Origin: Acidobacteriota bacterium
GTDB taxonomy: Bacteria > Acidobacteriota > Vicinamibacteria > Vicinamibacterales > CAVVIG01
Direction of reading: 5' to 3'
Length of the DNA stretch: 64,000 nucleotides
NCBI GenBank assembly: GCA_003222395.1
Contig: QHWB01000030.1
Span: 46,219 to 110,218 of the forward strand
The notes below the pieces were generated by a model. The model did not search any database. It had not been told where the DNA came from and saw only the letters and a program-made list of their open reading frames with translations. Position 1 is the first letter of the stretch; the number at the start of each line of letters is the position of its first letter. Shown one piece after another: positions 25,894 through 35,131 of this stretch. A program made the position numbers and the translations under genes.

Positions 25894-26190
25894 TGCGCGC
25901 TATGCGATCAGTCATCGCCGTCGGTCTCGGAGTTTTCTCTCTCGCGCTGTCCGTCGGTTCGCTGGCGCAGTCGCGCGGCGCCGCTCGGGGCGATCCGGTT
26001 GCAGGCGAATGGCGCGGCACGCTCAAGCCGCCGCACGGGACCGAGACTCCAATCGTGATCACGCTCGTCAGGAAAGGCGAGCAGTACGATCGGCATCGAT
26101 CCGGACACCTACGCTGTGGCCTACGTCGAGCGGCGGACCGATGGAAGCGAGATGTTGATACACGAAGCAGCCGTAACGACGGCGTTCAGA
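25894..26190 (+). pseudogene. Broken exported protein gene
   Basis: The frame opens with a signal peptide (MRSVIAVGLGVFSLALSVGS) and a VAGEWRGTLKPPHGTETPIVITLVRKG segment, typical of small exported acidobacterial proteins. After residue ~68 it turns into arginine-rich nonsense. From about 26096 the +1 frame reads IDPDTYAVAYVERRTDGSEM, a plausible C-terminal piece. The simplest reading is a frameshift with an internal deletion. It converges on and overlaps the lipoprotein gene on the other strand. Confidence 0.5.
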
Positions 26191-26665
26191 ACCGTCCCTG
26201 GACGCCGATCAACTGCGCCGTCCCGAACCGGTCGAGAAGCCGCAGGTCTCCAGACAGGAACACGGGCAGTAACGAAGTACAGGCGAACTGCGGTTGGAAC
26301 GTGAACACGCGGCGTCCGATGATCTGAGTCGATCCGAACATGGAGTTGAGCACGCCGCGGTCGATGGTGATGGGCGAGGTCCCGTGGCTCGAGCCGTCGA
26401 TCAACCTGAACGCCACACGGTCCATGAAGAAAGTGCCGGTACCGATCGGCGCGATCACCAGATCGAATGCCGTCGAGAAGGTTCGACCCAGCGGACAGCC
26501 AAGCGGCGAAAACGTCAGCGGAAGGATCTGCGGCGAGATGTTGGCCGCAAACGCGGCGGACGGCTCCAGGGGAAACGGCGAAAACGAGACGATGTGACTG
26601 CCGGTGGGTTTGTCGTCGCATGACACGAGCAGGAACGCCGCGAACAAAACTGCAACTGACCTCAT
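26186..26665 (-). CDS. Hypothetical lipoprotein
   Basis: A 159-residue protein with a lipoprotein signal (FAAFLLVSCDD, Cys at residue 14). No family is recognised. It has a beta-rich look (TGTFFMDRVAFRLIDGSS, RRVFTFQPQF) and two or three Cys residues. It is slightly lower in GC than its neighbours. ATG 26665 follows GAGGTGCGAG. It is separated from the next gene by a repeat block. Confidence 0.6.
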   Translation of the reverse strand: MRSVAVLFAAFLLVSCDDKPTGSHIVSFSPFPLEPSAAFAANISPQILPLTFSPLGCPLGRTFSTAFDLVIAPIGTGTFFMDRVAFRLIDGSSHGTSPITIDRGVLNSMFGSTQIIGRRVFTFQPQFACTSLLPVFLSGDLRLLDRFGTAQLIGVQGRF

Positions 26666-26702
26666 CTCGCACCTCATCACCGTAATGAGATAGGCCCGCA
26701 TC

Positions 26703-26828
26703 TTCAACTCGTCAAGCTGAGCGACGCTGAGCGACCTCGAAAGGCGAAGCCCTGAGCGAAATCGAAGACACGAAGCCCCGCGAGCTGAGTCGAAGGGGCG
26801 AAGCCACAAGCGAAGTCGAAGGCCTCAG
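26703..26828. repeat. CTGAGCGAAGTCGAAGG-type repeat block
   Basis: Five or more variants of CTGAGCGAAGTCGAAGG, CTGAGTCGAAGGGGCGAAG and AAGCGAAGTCGAAGG follow each other without coding frame. Similar strings are widespread as intergenic repeats in many bacterial genomes. The block ends at the stop of the next gene. Confidence 0.7.
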
Positions 26829-27556
26829 CGCATGCTGATCACAAAAACGTATGGAAGCTCGGTGGCGCCGGCGGCGAGCCGCACGACGTCGATGCGGTAG
26901 TCCCCATCGTCGGGGAGGCGGCCGATCCATGTCCTGACGCCGTCGCGGGCGCGCGCATCGACCGGCGCGCCGCTCTCGGCGCTCGCGATGCGCACGACGA
27001 TGTCGCGGCCGCTCACGCCGGTGACGCGCAGCTCCAGCAGCTGGTTCTTTCGTGCCGATAGCACGTAGGTGTCGCGCTCGCCGCGGGCGAGCGTGCCTGC
27101 GCGTTGAATCCGGCCGACGTCGAGGAACAGCCGCTGCGGCTCGCGGGCGGCGGGCCGCCCCGCGCTCGCGGGCGGTCCCGGAGATGCCGCGCCAAGCGGC
27201 ACGGTCATCCTCGTAATCTTGAGGGCGCCGCCCACCGGCTCGATCCGCAACACATTGAGATCGATTGCTGACGTCGCGTGCGCGATGGCGGTTTTCATCG
27301 CCGGCGTGAAGACGCCGTCGTAGTTCTGCAGCAGCGCGTCGGCGTCGCGAATCGGAATCCTGACGGCGCCCGCAAAGACCGTGAGCGGATACTGCACGAG
27401 CGCCGACAGCGCACGGCGATCGTCGCGCGCCACGTCGCGCTGCACCTCGCGCAGAAAAGCCGCCGCGGCACGCTCGTCAGCGACGGACTGCGGCGCCGTG
27501 ACACCCGCCGCGACCACCAACCCTGCGGCGGCCCAGGCCGTCAACCCCACCATCAT
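26825..27556 (-). CDS. Hypothetical exported protein downstream of quinoprotein
   Basis: A 243-residue protein with a signal peptide (1-19). The N-terminal half resembles small helical domains of unknown function (VADERAAAAFLREVQRDVARDD, AFLREV). The C-terminal third is a beta-sandwich-like segment (LLELRVTGVSGRDIVVRIASA, RTWIGRLPDDGDYRIDVVR), as found in pre-peptidase-type domains. It starts 22 bp after the quinoprotein stop and may be the last gene of that operon. Confidence 0.65.
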   Translation of the reverse strand: MMVGLTAWAAAGLVVAAGVTAPQSVADERAAAAFLREVQRDVARDDRRALSALVQYPLTVFAGAVRIPIRDADALLQNYDGVFTPAMKTAIAHATSAIDLNVLRIEPVGGALKITRMTVPLGAASPGPPASAGRPAAREPQRLFLDVGRIQRAGTLARGERDTYVLSARKNQLLELRVTGVSGRDIVVRIASAESGAPVDARARDGVRTWIGRLPDDGDYRIDVVRLAAGATELPYVFVISMR

Positions 27557-27577
27557 GAACGGTTGAATCGCCGATTG

Positions 27578-29431
27578 TTACTGGACGCCGAACGCCAGGA
27601 GGACGTTGCCCGGTCGTCCGCCGAGCGCGCCGTAGCCGGAATTGATGAAGACCATCCCGCCAGCGATGGTCGGTCCGGGTCCACTGATCGAGGCGCCTTT
27701 CGCCGGCACGCCGTTCACGGTCTCGAAGTCGCGGTTCGTGTCGTACTCCCACAGCAGAGAGCCATCTTTCGTCGAGTAGCCGCGGACGGCGCCGTCGTTC
27801 GATCCGGTGAACACGACACCCGGAATGACGCTGAGCGCGGCGAGAATCGCCGCATTGCAGCCGCGTCCGCTGCCGCACTTCGGCGGCGGCGGCGGCGTGA
27901 ACCAGCTGCGCTCGCCGGTCGACAGCTTCACCGCGTGCAAACCTCCTGGAGGATTCGGACCGATCGTGTCGGACACGGCGAAGTACGCCTGATCGGCGTC
28001 GGCCGCGGATCCGAACTCCAGCCCGCCGAGCGCACTGCCCTTTCCGGCGCGGTACTGCCACAGCACCGCGCCGCGCTTGTCGGGATCGAACGCCCATCCG
28101 ACGCCCGACTTCTGGCCCGCGACGATGATGTCGCGGCCGTCGCCAAGCGTCGCGAGGATCGGCGCGTTGCCGAAATCGAAGTCGGGACCGAGCTCCTCGG
28201 CCGGTGGACAGTTCGCCGCCGGCGCCGGAGGCGCGGCGAGACTGAAGGTGATGTTGCAGCCGACGACGAAGACGTCTTTCGCCGTTACCTGCGACGTCCA
28301 TTTGATCGCGCCGCTGTCGAGATCGAACGCCATGATGGCGTCGCTCGTCGGCTGCTGCGGCTCGGTGTACATGTTGCCGGTCGCCGCGTACACGACGTGG
28401 CGCTTCGGATCGATCGCCGGCGACGACCAGATGCCCGCGCCCGACGGTCCCCACCGCGTCGTGCCGCTCGCGTTCTTGCCGACCGGCTTCGCCTCGGCGT
28501 TGATCGTGTACGTCTTCCACACGAGCGATCCCGTCGCCGCGTCGAGCGCCACGAGGCTGCCGCGGAAGGTGCAGCATTCGTACTTCGCGTTCAGCCCTTG
28601 TCCTTCTTCGCTCGACGCGATCGGCACGTACAGGCGCTGCTGATAGAGCGTCGGCGTGCCGGTGATGTTCGCGTTGCGGTGCTCTTCGAGGTTGCGCGTC
28701 CAGAGCTGCTCGCCCGTCGCGGCGTCGAGCGCGTAGGCGTTCGCGCGGCCGTCGCCGAAATATGCGGTCCATTTCCCGGCGCTGCCGCTTCGCGGTCCGA
28801 TGACGATGCCGGTCCGCACGGGACCCTTCGCCTGGAACGTCCAGTGCGTGCAGCCGGTCTTCGCGTCGAGCGCGTACACGATGCCGCTCTGGCTGCCGAC
28901 GAACACGCGTCCGCCGGCGACGGTCGGCAGTGCCCGCGCGGTGGTTGCATTGGGGAATCCGAACGCCCACTTCAGCGTGAGCTTCGGAACTTGATCGGCG
29001 GTGAGGCCGGCCTGCGCGGCGGGTTGAAACCGTGTGTTGCCGAGATCGTTGCTCCAGCCGGCCCACTTCGGTCCGGTGGATGGATCGAACGACGTCGCGG
29101 CGGTACAACGTCCACGCTCACTCGACGCCGCCGTTCCGGTCGCTCCAAGGAAGGACGCGACCGCACGCCGCTCCGCATCGGTGAGCTCCGCGCCCTGCTG
29201 CTGCATCTTGCCCGTCGCCAGCGCGGCGAGAATCTCGTCCGCCGTTTTCTGGCGCAACACCGACGCGGCCGGTGTCCGCGGATCGGATCCGTTGTGACAC
29301 GCGGCGCAGTGATCATCGTACATCTTCGCGCCATCCGGCACTTGCATCGCGAGAGCGAAAGTTAACTCAATCAACATAGATACCCGCAGGGTAGGCGTCG
29401 CGGCGAGCGCGAGGAGGATAATCGTTACCAA
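27578..29431 (-). CDS. PQQ-type beta-propeller dehydrogenase with N-terminal cytochrome c
   Basis: A 617-residue exported quinoprotein. A signal segment is followed by a class I cytochrome domain with haem site CAACH (42-46), then an eight-bladed propeller with many W-motif blades (ALDAKTGCTHWTF, ALDAATGEQLWTR, ALDAATGSLVW). An adjacent Cys-Cys pair (286-287) matches the PQQ-site disulphide of quinoprotein alcohol dehydrogenases. It is closest to the polyvinyl-alcohol-dehydrogenase type, substrate unknown. TTG 29431 overlaps the stop of the upstream TonB receptor and has GGGAGG eight bases before it. Confidence 0.88.
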   Translation of the reverse strand: MVTIILLALAATPTLRVSMLIELTFALAMQVPDGAKMYDDHCAACHNGSDPRTPAASVLRQKTADEILAALATGKMQQQGAELTDAERRAVASFLGATGTAASSERGRCTAATSFDPSTGPKWAGWSNDLGNTRFQPAAQAGLTADQVPKLTLKWAFGFPNATTARALPTVAGGRVFVGSQSGIVYALDAKTGCTHWTFQAKGPVRTGIVIGPRSGSAGKWTAYFGDGRANAYALDAATGEQLWTRNLEEHRNANITGTPTLYQQRLYVPIASSEEGQGLNAKYECCTFRGSLVALDAATGSLVWKTYTINAEAKPVGKNASGTTRWGPSGAGIWSSPAIDPKRHVVYAATGNMYTEPQQPTSDAIMAFDLDSGAIKWTSQVTAKDVFVVGCNITFSLAAPPAPAANCPPAEELGPDFDFGNAPILATLGDGRDIIVAGQKSGVGWAFDPDKRGAVLWQYRAGKGSALGGLEFGSAADADQAYFAVSDTIGPNPPGGLHAVKLSTGERSWFTPPPPPKCGSGRGCNAAILAALSVIPGVVFTGSNDGAVRGYSTKDGSLLWEYDTNRDFETVNGVPAKGASISGPGPTIAGGMVFINSGYGALGGRPGNVLLAFGVQ

Positions 29432-32322
29432 TCTATTCTCCCTCCCAGCTGAAGCCGTCTTCCCTGCACGATGATGCCCGGCGTGTAATAACTCGGGCCG
29501 ATCGTTTCGTTCACCGTCAACACCGTCGAGAAGTTCGGCAGGTTGAAGATCTCGACGAACGGCTCCATTCGCATCCGCCCGTACCGGAACGTCCGCGCGA
29601 TTCGGGCGTCCAGCGTCTTCACGTAATCGTAGTACTGCGTCGTCGGATCCACAACGCTTACCGTCAGGTTGCCGCCGCCGGTGAGCGCGACGCCCGCGAT
29701 GGCGCTGTTGAAGGTATAGAACGACCCGACGCTGATTCCAGGCCGCGCCTGGAACGTCACGCTCAGGTTCAGGTCGTACGGGACCGTGTAGGCGCCCGAT
29801 AACTTGTACAGCGTCTGGAACGGCGGCACCTGATTGCAGAAGCGATAGTTGTTCGGGTTCGACGGCGTCGCGTTCGCCGCCGTCGTCACAGGACCGTCAC
29901 AGTTGTTCGCGGCGGTGCGTTCGGTCGTGATGCCGCCGAAGAGAAATCCGCGGCGCGCGAACCGCGCGGTGCCGCTCACCTCGATGCCGTTGTACGCGCG
30001 CGAGTTCGTATCCGACCACGTCAAGACGTTGTTCACGATGCCGAGCTTGTTCGCGTTCAGGTTGTACATCGTGATGGTCTGTCCGCCGCCGTCCGGGAGA
30101 TTCGCGTGCTTCGGGATCGTGATCGTGAACGGCGTGTAATCGGTGTTCGGGTCCACGAGCGTGTTCTTCGTGTACTGCAGGTGCTGAAACGTGCGATGGT
30201 AGAAGCCGGCGCCGATCGAGACGTTCTGCATCAGCTCGTGCTGCACCGAGACCGTCTCCTCCCAGTTGATCGGCCGCGGCAGGTTCGGATCGAACTGGGT
30301 CGTGCCGATGCCCGGGATGCCGAAGTTGTTGTTGCGCGACGCGCCGATCTCGTTGAACTGCACGTTGCCGTTCGCGTCGAAGATCGTTCCGTTCCGATCG
30401 AGATCGGTCCACGCGCGCGCGTCCGTCTGGTTCCCCCCCGGATTCACCGACGTGGCGAGACCCAGCGCCTGCTGGCCGAGGAATTTGCCGATCGACGTCT
30501 TCAGCGCCGTCTTCCCCGTACCGAAGAGATCGTAGGAGGCGCCGAAGCGCACCGCCCAGTCATTCCAGCACGGCACGCACGATACCGCGGCGATCTTCGC
30601 CCGCGCGGCCTGCGCCGCCGCCGTCATGAATCGGCCGCCCGAATCGGTTTCTTCCGGCGTCGACGCGTTGAAGTAGTCGTAGCGCGCGCCGTAGGTGAGC
30701 GTCAGGCGCGGGAAGGTCCACCTGTCCTGCGCGAAGACGCCGAGGTTCGCGTTCAGGTTCTCGAACCGTTCGTACGGCGAGTTCGTCACCGTCACGGTGC
30801 TGGAGGTCGGCACGCCGTTCACGTTGACGTAGGTGAGCGCGGCGGTGTCGCCGTTGCGGATCACTTTGGTGCGCTCGTAGCCGGTGGAATTGTTGATGCC
30901 GACCTTGATGTTGTGCGAGCCGGTGACGTACGACAGGTTGGCGACCGTATTCCACGTCTGGCTGAAATAATCCTGCGGCGCCGTGCTCGAGGCCACGGTC
31001 CGCACGCTCGTCGTCGCATTGACGTGCTGGATGTCGAGCGCGCCGACCTCCGGCTGGTATCCGAATTTGTAGGTCGGCACCGCGAACGACTCGCCGATCT
31101 CGAGCAGCAAGCGGCCGGTGATCGGCGACGTCCATTTCACCTGCGAGGCGTACTGCAGCGGCGTCGGCAGCCAGTACGCGGCCTCGGGCGAAATGCACGA
31201 CACGCTGTTGAAGCTCGTCGCGGTGCAGCCGACGTCGAACCGCTTCGTGCCGCCCTGCGACTTGTAGAAGGCCCAGACGATCTTGTTGCGCGGCGACGCC
31301 TGCCACGTCAGCCGGACCGTCGAATGCGGCGCCACCTGTCCGCCCGATTCGGACTGCCCGCCCTGCGCGAAGTACTGGGTCGGCAGAGGAATCAGGTTGT
31401 TGGTCTGCGACACGCGCTGCGCGAGGAGGAACCACAGCTTGTTCTGCCTGATCGGCCCGCCGAACACCGCGTTCATGTCGTAGGTGTAGTCGAGCGCGTT
31501 GCCCTGGCTGATGTACGGCCGCAGTTCGTCGGTGATGTTGTCGTTCTGGAGCGATCCGGTTCCGCCGAAGACGCGGAAGATTCCGGAATACGAGTTGCCC
31601 CCTTCGCGCGGAATGGAGTCCATGCGCACGCCGCCGACGGCGACTTCCGCCGACTGCGACCCGGCGTCGTACACCAATTCCTGCTGCGCCAGCTCGTTGA
31701 CGCCCACGCCGTTGGCCTGCTGTCCGTTCTGTGTGAGGTTCTGGCCGATGTTCATGCCGTCGAAATAGATGTGCTGATCCTCGCGCAGCGATCCGTGGAT
31801 CGACATGTTGCTGGTGAAGCCCTGGCTGTAGAAGCTCACGCCGGGCACGAGGCTCGCGCCGCCCTGCATCGTGCGCGCGGCCGGCAGCACGTCGAGCGCC
31901 TGGCGATTGATGACCGACTGGTTCTGCGTGCTCTGCAGATCGACGACGGGCGACGCCGCGGTGACCATCACCGTTTCTTCGACCTGTCCGACGCTCAGGC
32001 TCGCGTTGACGGTCGCCGCGAACGCGCCCTCGAGCACGATGCCGTCGCGCTTGTAGCTCTTGAAGCCCGGAAGCGAGAACGTCACCGTATACGTGCCCGG
32101 CCGAAGATCGATGATCGCGTAACGGCCCGACCCGTCGGTGACGCCGCTGCGCACGCGCTCGATCAGCGCCGCACTCGACGCTTCGACGGTGACACCCGGC
32201 AGCACCGCGCCCGACGAATCCTGGACGACGCCGACGATGCTCGCCCGCTCCTGAGCGAGCGCGCCCACCGCGCACAGCAGCGACGCGGTGAACACGAAGA
32301 CGGCCATCACCGCTCGACGCAT
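29425..32322 (-). CDS. Oar-like TonB-dependent receptor 1
   Basis: A 965-residue outer-membrane receptor. Signal peptide, then a carboxypeptidase-regulatory-like beta domain (ASIVGVVQDSSGAVLPGVTV to LPGFKSYKRDGI, about 25-100). A plug domain starts near 118 (VVDLQSTQNQSVINRQALDV), followed by a long barrel ending in an aromatic residue (GGRIDW). This is the acidobacterial Oar-like class that imports large or unknown ligands with TonB energy. AGGAGGGCTC precedes ATG 32322. It is translationally linked to the quinoprotein gene, suggesting that the imported compound is oxidised by it (inference). Confidence 0.93.
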   Translation of the reverse strand: MRRAVMAVFVFTASLLCAVGALAQERASIVGVVQDSSGAVLPGVTVEASSAALIERVRSGVTDGSGRYAIIDLRPGTYTVTFSLPGFKSYKRDGIVLEGAFAATVNASLSVGQVEETVMVTAASPVVDLQSTQNQSVINRQALDVLPAARTMQGGASLVPGVSFYSQGFTSNMSIHGSLREDQHIYFDGMNIGQNLTQNGQQANGVGVNELAQQELVYDAGSQSAEVAVGGVRMDSIPREGGNSYSGIFRVFGGTGSLQNDNITDELRPYISQGNALDYTYDMNAVFGGPIRQNKLWFLLAQRVSQTNNLIPLPTQYFAQGGQSESGGQVAPHSTVRLTWQASPRNKIVWAFYKSQGGTKRFDVGCTATSFNSVSCISPEAAYWLPTPLQYASQVKWTSPITGRLLLEIGESFAVPTYKFGYQPEVGALDIQHVNATTSVRTVASSTAPQDYFSQTWNTVANLSYVTGSHNIKVGINNSTGYERTKVIRNGDTAALTYVNVNGVPTSSTVTVTNSPYERFENLNANLGVFAQDRWTFPRLTLTYGARYDYFNASTPEETDSGGRFMTAAAQAARAKIAAVSCVPCWNDWAVRFGASYDLFGTGKTALKTSIGKFLGQQALGLATSVNPGGNQTDARAWTDLDRNGTIFDANGNVQFNEIGASRNNNFGIPGIGTTQFDPNLPRPINWEETVSVQHELMQNVSIGAGFYHRTFQHLQYTKNTLVDPNTDYTPFTITIPKHANLPDGGGQTITMYNLNANKLGIVNNVLTWSDTNSRAYNGIEVSGTARFARRGFLFGGITTERTAANNCDGPVTTAANATPSNPNNYRFCNQVPPFQTLYKLSGAYTVPYDLNLSVTFQARPGISVGSFYTFNSAIAGVALTGGGNLTVSVVDPTTQYYDYVKTLDARIARTFRYGRMRMEPFVEIFNLPNFSTVLTVNETIGPSYYTPGIIVQGRRLQLGGRIDW

Positions 32323-32439
32323 GAGCCCTCCTGAAATGCGTTGATACTCGGGGCACCTCCGGACGAAGTCAACAGATTCCTCGCGCCTTCGCTGGCCTTG
32401 AAAGGCTCGCGCGACGGGAATCCGAACCGAATGACGCTC

Positions 32440-32460
32440 GTAGCGCGAGGCTTTCAGCCG
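32440..32460. repeat. REP-like element, inverse copy
   Basis: Exact inverse of 17036-17056 and of most of hutH 12476-12493. It lies in the 185-bp gap between divergent genes, with a TTGACA at 32473-32478 nearby. Confidence 0.85.
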
Positions 32461-32507
32461 GGCGAGGCGTTCTTGACATTCGCGGTCAGTGCGCTGAGTA
32501 TGTGCGC

Positions 32508-33380
32508 ATGTCAAGGTTGAAAACCGTCATCGTCGCGCTCGTCGCCGCCGCGTGCGGAGCCCTCATCACGGCCGCGGCGATTCCCCTCGCCGGCCAGGGA
32601 CAGACGGCAGCGTATCGCGCGCCGCGCACGCCCGACGGCAAACCCGACTTGAACGGTATGTGGCAGGCGCTCAACGAGGCGAACTACGACATCGAGATGC
32701 ACATGGCGCGTCCGGCCATGGCGCTGCGCGCCGGTCCGTACGGTCCGGTGCCGGCAGCGCCGGTGCTCGCGCTCGGCGCGGTCGGCGCCGTCCCGCCGGG
32801 CATGGGCGTCGTCGAAGGCGGAGAGATTCCGTACAAGCCGGATGCGCTCACGAAGAAGAAAGACAACCAGGAGCATTGGCTCGAGCGCGATCCCGAGATC
32901 AAGTGCTATCTCCCGGGCGTGCCGCGCGCGACCTACATGCCCTATCCGTTCCAGATCTTTCAGAGTCCGACGGCGCTGTTCATCGCCTACGAATACGACG
33001 GCGCCGTCCGCAACATCTATTTGAAGGATCCGGGACCCGCGCCGATTGATTCGTGGATGGGCCAGTCGGTGGCCAAATGGGAAGGCGACACGCTCGTGAT
33101 CGAGGCGAGCGGATTCAACGATTCGAGCTGGCTCGATCGCTCCGGCAACTTCCACAGCGATCAACTGAAGGTCGTCGAGCGCTACACGCGGACGGCCCCG
33201 GACGTCATCTCGTACGAGGCGACGCTCACCGATCCGGACGTCTACACGCGGCCGTGGAAGATCAGCATGCCGCTCTACCGCCGGCTCGAGAAGAACGCAC
33301 AGCTGATGGACTTCAAGTGCGTCGAGTTCGTCGAAGAATTGATGTACGGAAAATGGCGCAAGAAGCCGCTGAGCCAGTAG
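32508..33380 (+). CDS. Exported protein of PDG-x-PDL-x-G-x-W family (1)
   Basis: A 290-residue protein with a signal peptide and the motif RTPDGKPDLNGMWQ at the start of the mature part. A conserved C-terminal half carries WEGDTLVIEASGFNDSSWLD, VERYTRT and ATLTDPDVYTRPW. Two more members follow at 33383 and 36279. The family is common in exported redox clusters of Acidobacteriota and has no assigned function that I know of. ATG 32508 is chosen; GTG 32502 would add two residues. The next gene starts 2 bp after its stop. Confidence 0.8.
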   Translation: MSRLKTVIVALVAAACGALITAAAIPLAGQGQTAAYRAPRTPDGKPDLNGMWQALNEANYDIEMHMARPAMALRAGPYGPVPAAPVLALGAVGAVPPGMGVVEGGEIPYKPDALTKKKDNQEHWLERDPEIKCYLPGVPRATYMPYPFQIFQSPTALFIAYEYDGAVRNIYLKDPGPAPIDSWMGQSVAKWEGDTLVIEASGFNDSSWLDRSGNFHSDQLKVVERYTRTAPDVISYEATLTDPDVYTRPWKISMPLYRRLEKNAQLMDFKCVEFVEELMYGKWRKKPLSQ

Positions 33381-33382
33381 CC

Positions 33383-34492
33383 GTGCGCAATCGATTTTTC
33401 TTTTTCGCCGCTGCGTTCGCGCTCGCCGCGGCGCTCGTGTCGGCCGCCTTCGCCCAGGCTCCGGCGCCCAAGGCGCAGACCGCGAAATCGACGTCCTTCC
33501 CGCGAACGCCGGACGGTCATCCCGATCTCACCGGCATCTACGACATCGCAACGCTCACGCCCGTCGAGCGTCCGAACGGCGCCTCGCCGATTTACACAGA
33601 AGCCGAGGCGAGAAAGCTCGAACAGCAGGTCGCGGCGCGGAAGGAGTATCAGGGACGCGCGATCGACGGCGACCGCGCGGCGCCGCCCAAGGGCGGCGAC
33701 GGATCGGCCGGCGCGGCCGGCAACGTCGGCGGCTACAACAGCTTTTGGATCGACTCGGGATCGAGCTACACGATCGTCGACGGACAGAGGCGCGCGTCGA
33801 TCGTCATCGATCCGCAGGACGGCCGCGTCCCCGAACTGACCGCTGAAGCGCGCCAGCGCGCCACGGCGTTCCGCAATCAGGCGCCGACCTCCGATCAGAC
33901 GGCGCAGGAAAACGATCCGGGCTTCGAGAAGACGCCTGGCGCCTACGACGATCCCGAGCGTCGTCCCCTCGGCGAGCGCTGCCTGATCGGATTCGGATCC
34001 ACTTCGGGTCCGCCCGCGCTGCCCAACTACTTCTACAACAACCTGCATCAGATCGTGCAGACGGCGGACTCGGTGATGATCCTCACCGAGATGGTGCACG
34101 ATGCGCGCGTCGTCCGGATGAATCAGCCGCACCTGCCGCCGACGGTGCGCCGATGGATGGGCGATTCGATTGGACACTGGGAAGGCGACACGCTCGTCGT
34201 CGACACGACGAACTTCACCGACAAGACGCGCTTCCGTGGATCGTCGCCCGACCTCCACATCGTCGAACGCTTCACGCGCACCGGTCCGAAGACGCTGCTC
34301 TACCGGTTCACCGTCGAAGACCCGAAGACGTGGACGCGCGCATGGACGGGTGAATACACGTGGCCGGCGACCGACGAGCGGTTGTACGAGTACGCCTGCC
34401 ACGAAGGGAACTACGCACTGGGCAACATTCTCCGCGGCGCCCGGCTGAAGGAAGCCGACGAAGCGAAGAAGAAATCGGATCAGAAACAGTGA
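33383..34492 (+). CDS. Exported protein of PDG-x-PDL-x-G-x-W family (2)
   Basis: A 369-residue homologue of the preceding product. After the signal peptide (to about residue 24) come RTPDGHPDLTGIYD and an LGERCLIGFGS Cys motif. The conserved end follows: HWEGDTLVVDTTNFTDKTRF, VERFTRTG, EDPKTWTRAW and YACHEGNYALGNILRGAR. The CHEGNY histidine and paired cysteines are candidates for metal or disulphide chemistry. GTG 33383 lies 2 bp after the previous stop, so the two genes are an operon. Confidence 0.8.
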   Translation: MRNRFFFFAAAFALAAALVSAAFAQAPAPKAQTAKSTSFPRTPDGHPDLTGIYDIATLTPVERPNGASPIYTEAEARKLEQQVAARKEYQGRAIDGDRAAPPKGGDGSAGAAGNVGGYNSFWIDSGSSYTIVDGQRRASIVIDPQDGRVPELTAEARQRATAFRNQAPTSDQTAQENDPGFEKTPGAYDDPERRPLGERCLIGFGSTSGPPALPNYFYNNLHQIVQTADSVMILTEMVHDARVVRMNQPHLPPTVRRWMGDSIGHWEGDTLVVDTTNFTDKTRFRGSSPDLHIVERFTRTGPKTLLYRFTVEDPKTWTRAWTGEYTWPATDERLYEYACHEGNYALGNILRGARLKEADEAKKKSDQKQ

Positions 34493-34551
34493 TTTCGACG
34501 CGTGCGGCCTGAGGTAACATTGAGGGCCCAAGCCTGAGGTTGAAAAGAAAT

Positions 34552-35013
34552 ATGCGAAGAGCAGTGACGTTGATGGCGTTCGTAGCGGCGGCAGCCATGC
34601 CGGTCGTGGCGCACCACGCGTTCGGCGGAGAATTCGATCCGAACCGGCCGGTCCTGCTGAAGGGAACGGTCACGAAGATCGAGTGGGTGAATCCGCACGC
34701 GTGGATCCACGTCGAGGTCGCGAAGCCCGACGGGACCAAGGAAGAGTGGATGGTCGAAGGCGGGACGCCGAACACGCTGCTCCGCCGCGGCATCACCAAG
34801 GACACGCTGAAGCCGGGCACCGAGATCGTCGTCGACGGCTATCAGGCGCGCGATCATTCGCAGCTGCGCGCCAACGGCCGCAACGTGACGTTCCCGGACG
34901 GCCGCAAGCTGTTTCTGGGATCGTCGGGCACCGGCGCGCCGGTGGACGGCGCCGATCCGACAGAGGGTGGCGCGAAGCCGCCGACCGGCCGCGGACGCGG
35001 CGGGCAGCACTGA
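34552..35013 (+). CDS. DUF6152 exported protein
   Basis: A 153-residue protein: signal peptide, mature start AHHAFGGEFDPNRPVLLKG, then TKIEWVNPHAWIHVEV and the RDHSQLRANGRNVTFPDG segment. These are the hallmarks of DUF6152, a small beta-barrel-like family frequent in Acidobacteriota next to PDG-family and quinoprotein genes. The mature N-terminal His-His could bind metal (inference). The tail is Gly/Arg-rich. ATG 34552 is favoured over a TTG at 34540. Confidence 0.85.
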   Translation: MRRAVTLMAFVAAAAMPVVAHHAFGGEFDPNRPVLLKGTVTKIEWVNPHAWIHVEVAKPDGTKEEWMVEGGTPNTLLRRGITKDTLKPGTEIVVDGYQARDHSQLRANGRNVTFPDGRKLFLGSSGTGAPVDGADPTEGGAKPPTGRGRGGQH

Positions 35014-35030
35014 CGCGTTAACGGCGGCGT

Positions 35031-35088
35031 GCGGGGACGGACGCGACTCCGTCCCAGCTCCGTCCCCGTCCTCCACTCCGTCCCCGCC
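35031..35088. repeat. GGGGACGGA/TCCGTCCCC hairpin
   Basis: GGGGACGGA (from 35033) is followed by three inverse CTCCGTCCC units up to 35088, all in the gap between the DUF6152 and cytochrome genes. It could form alternative hairpins in the transcript. Confidence 0.65.
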
Positions 35089-35131
35089 AACATCGCTGGC
35101 CCCGCAAGCGGCTACCGCGAAGGGAAAGTAT

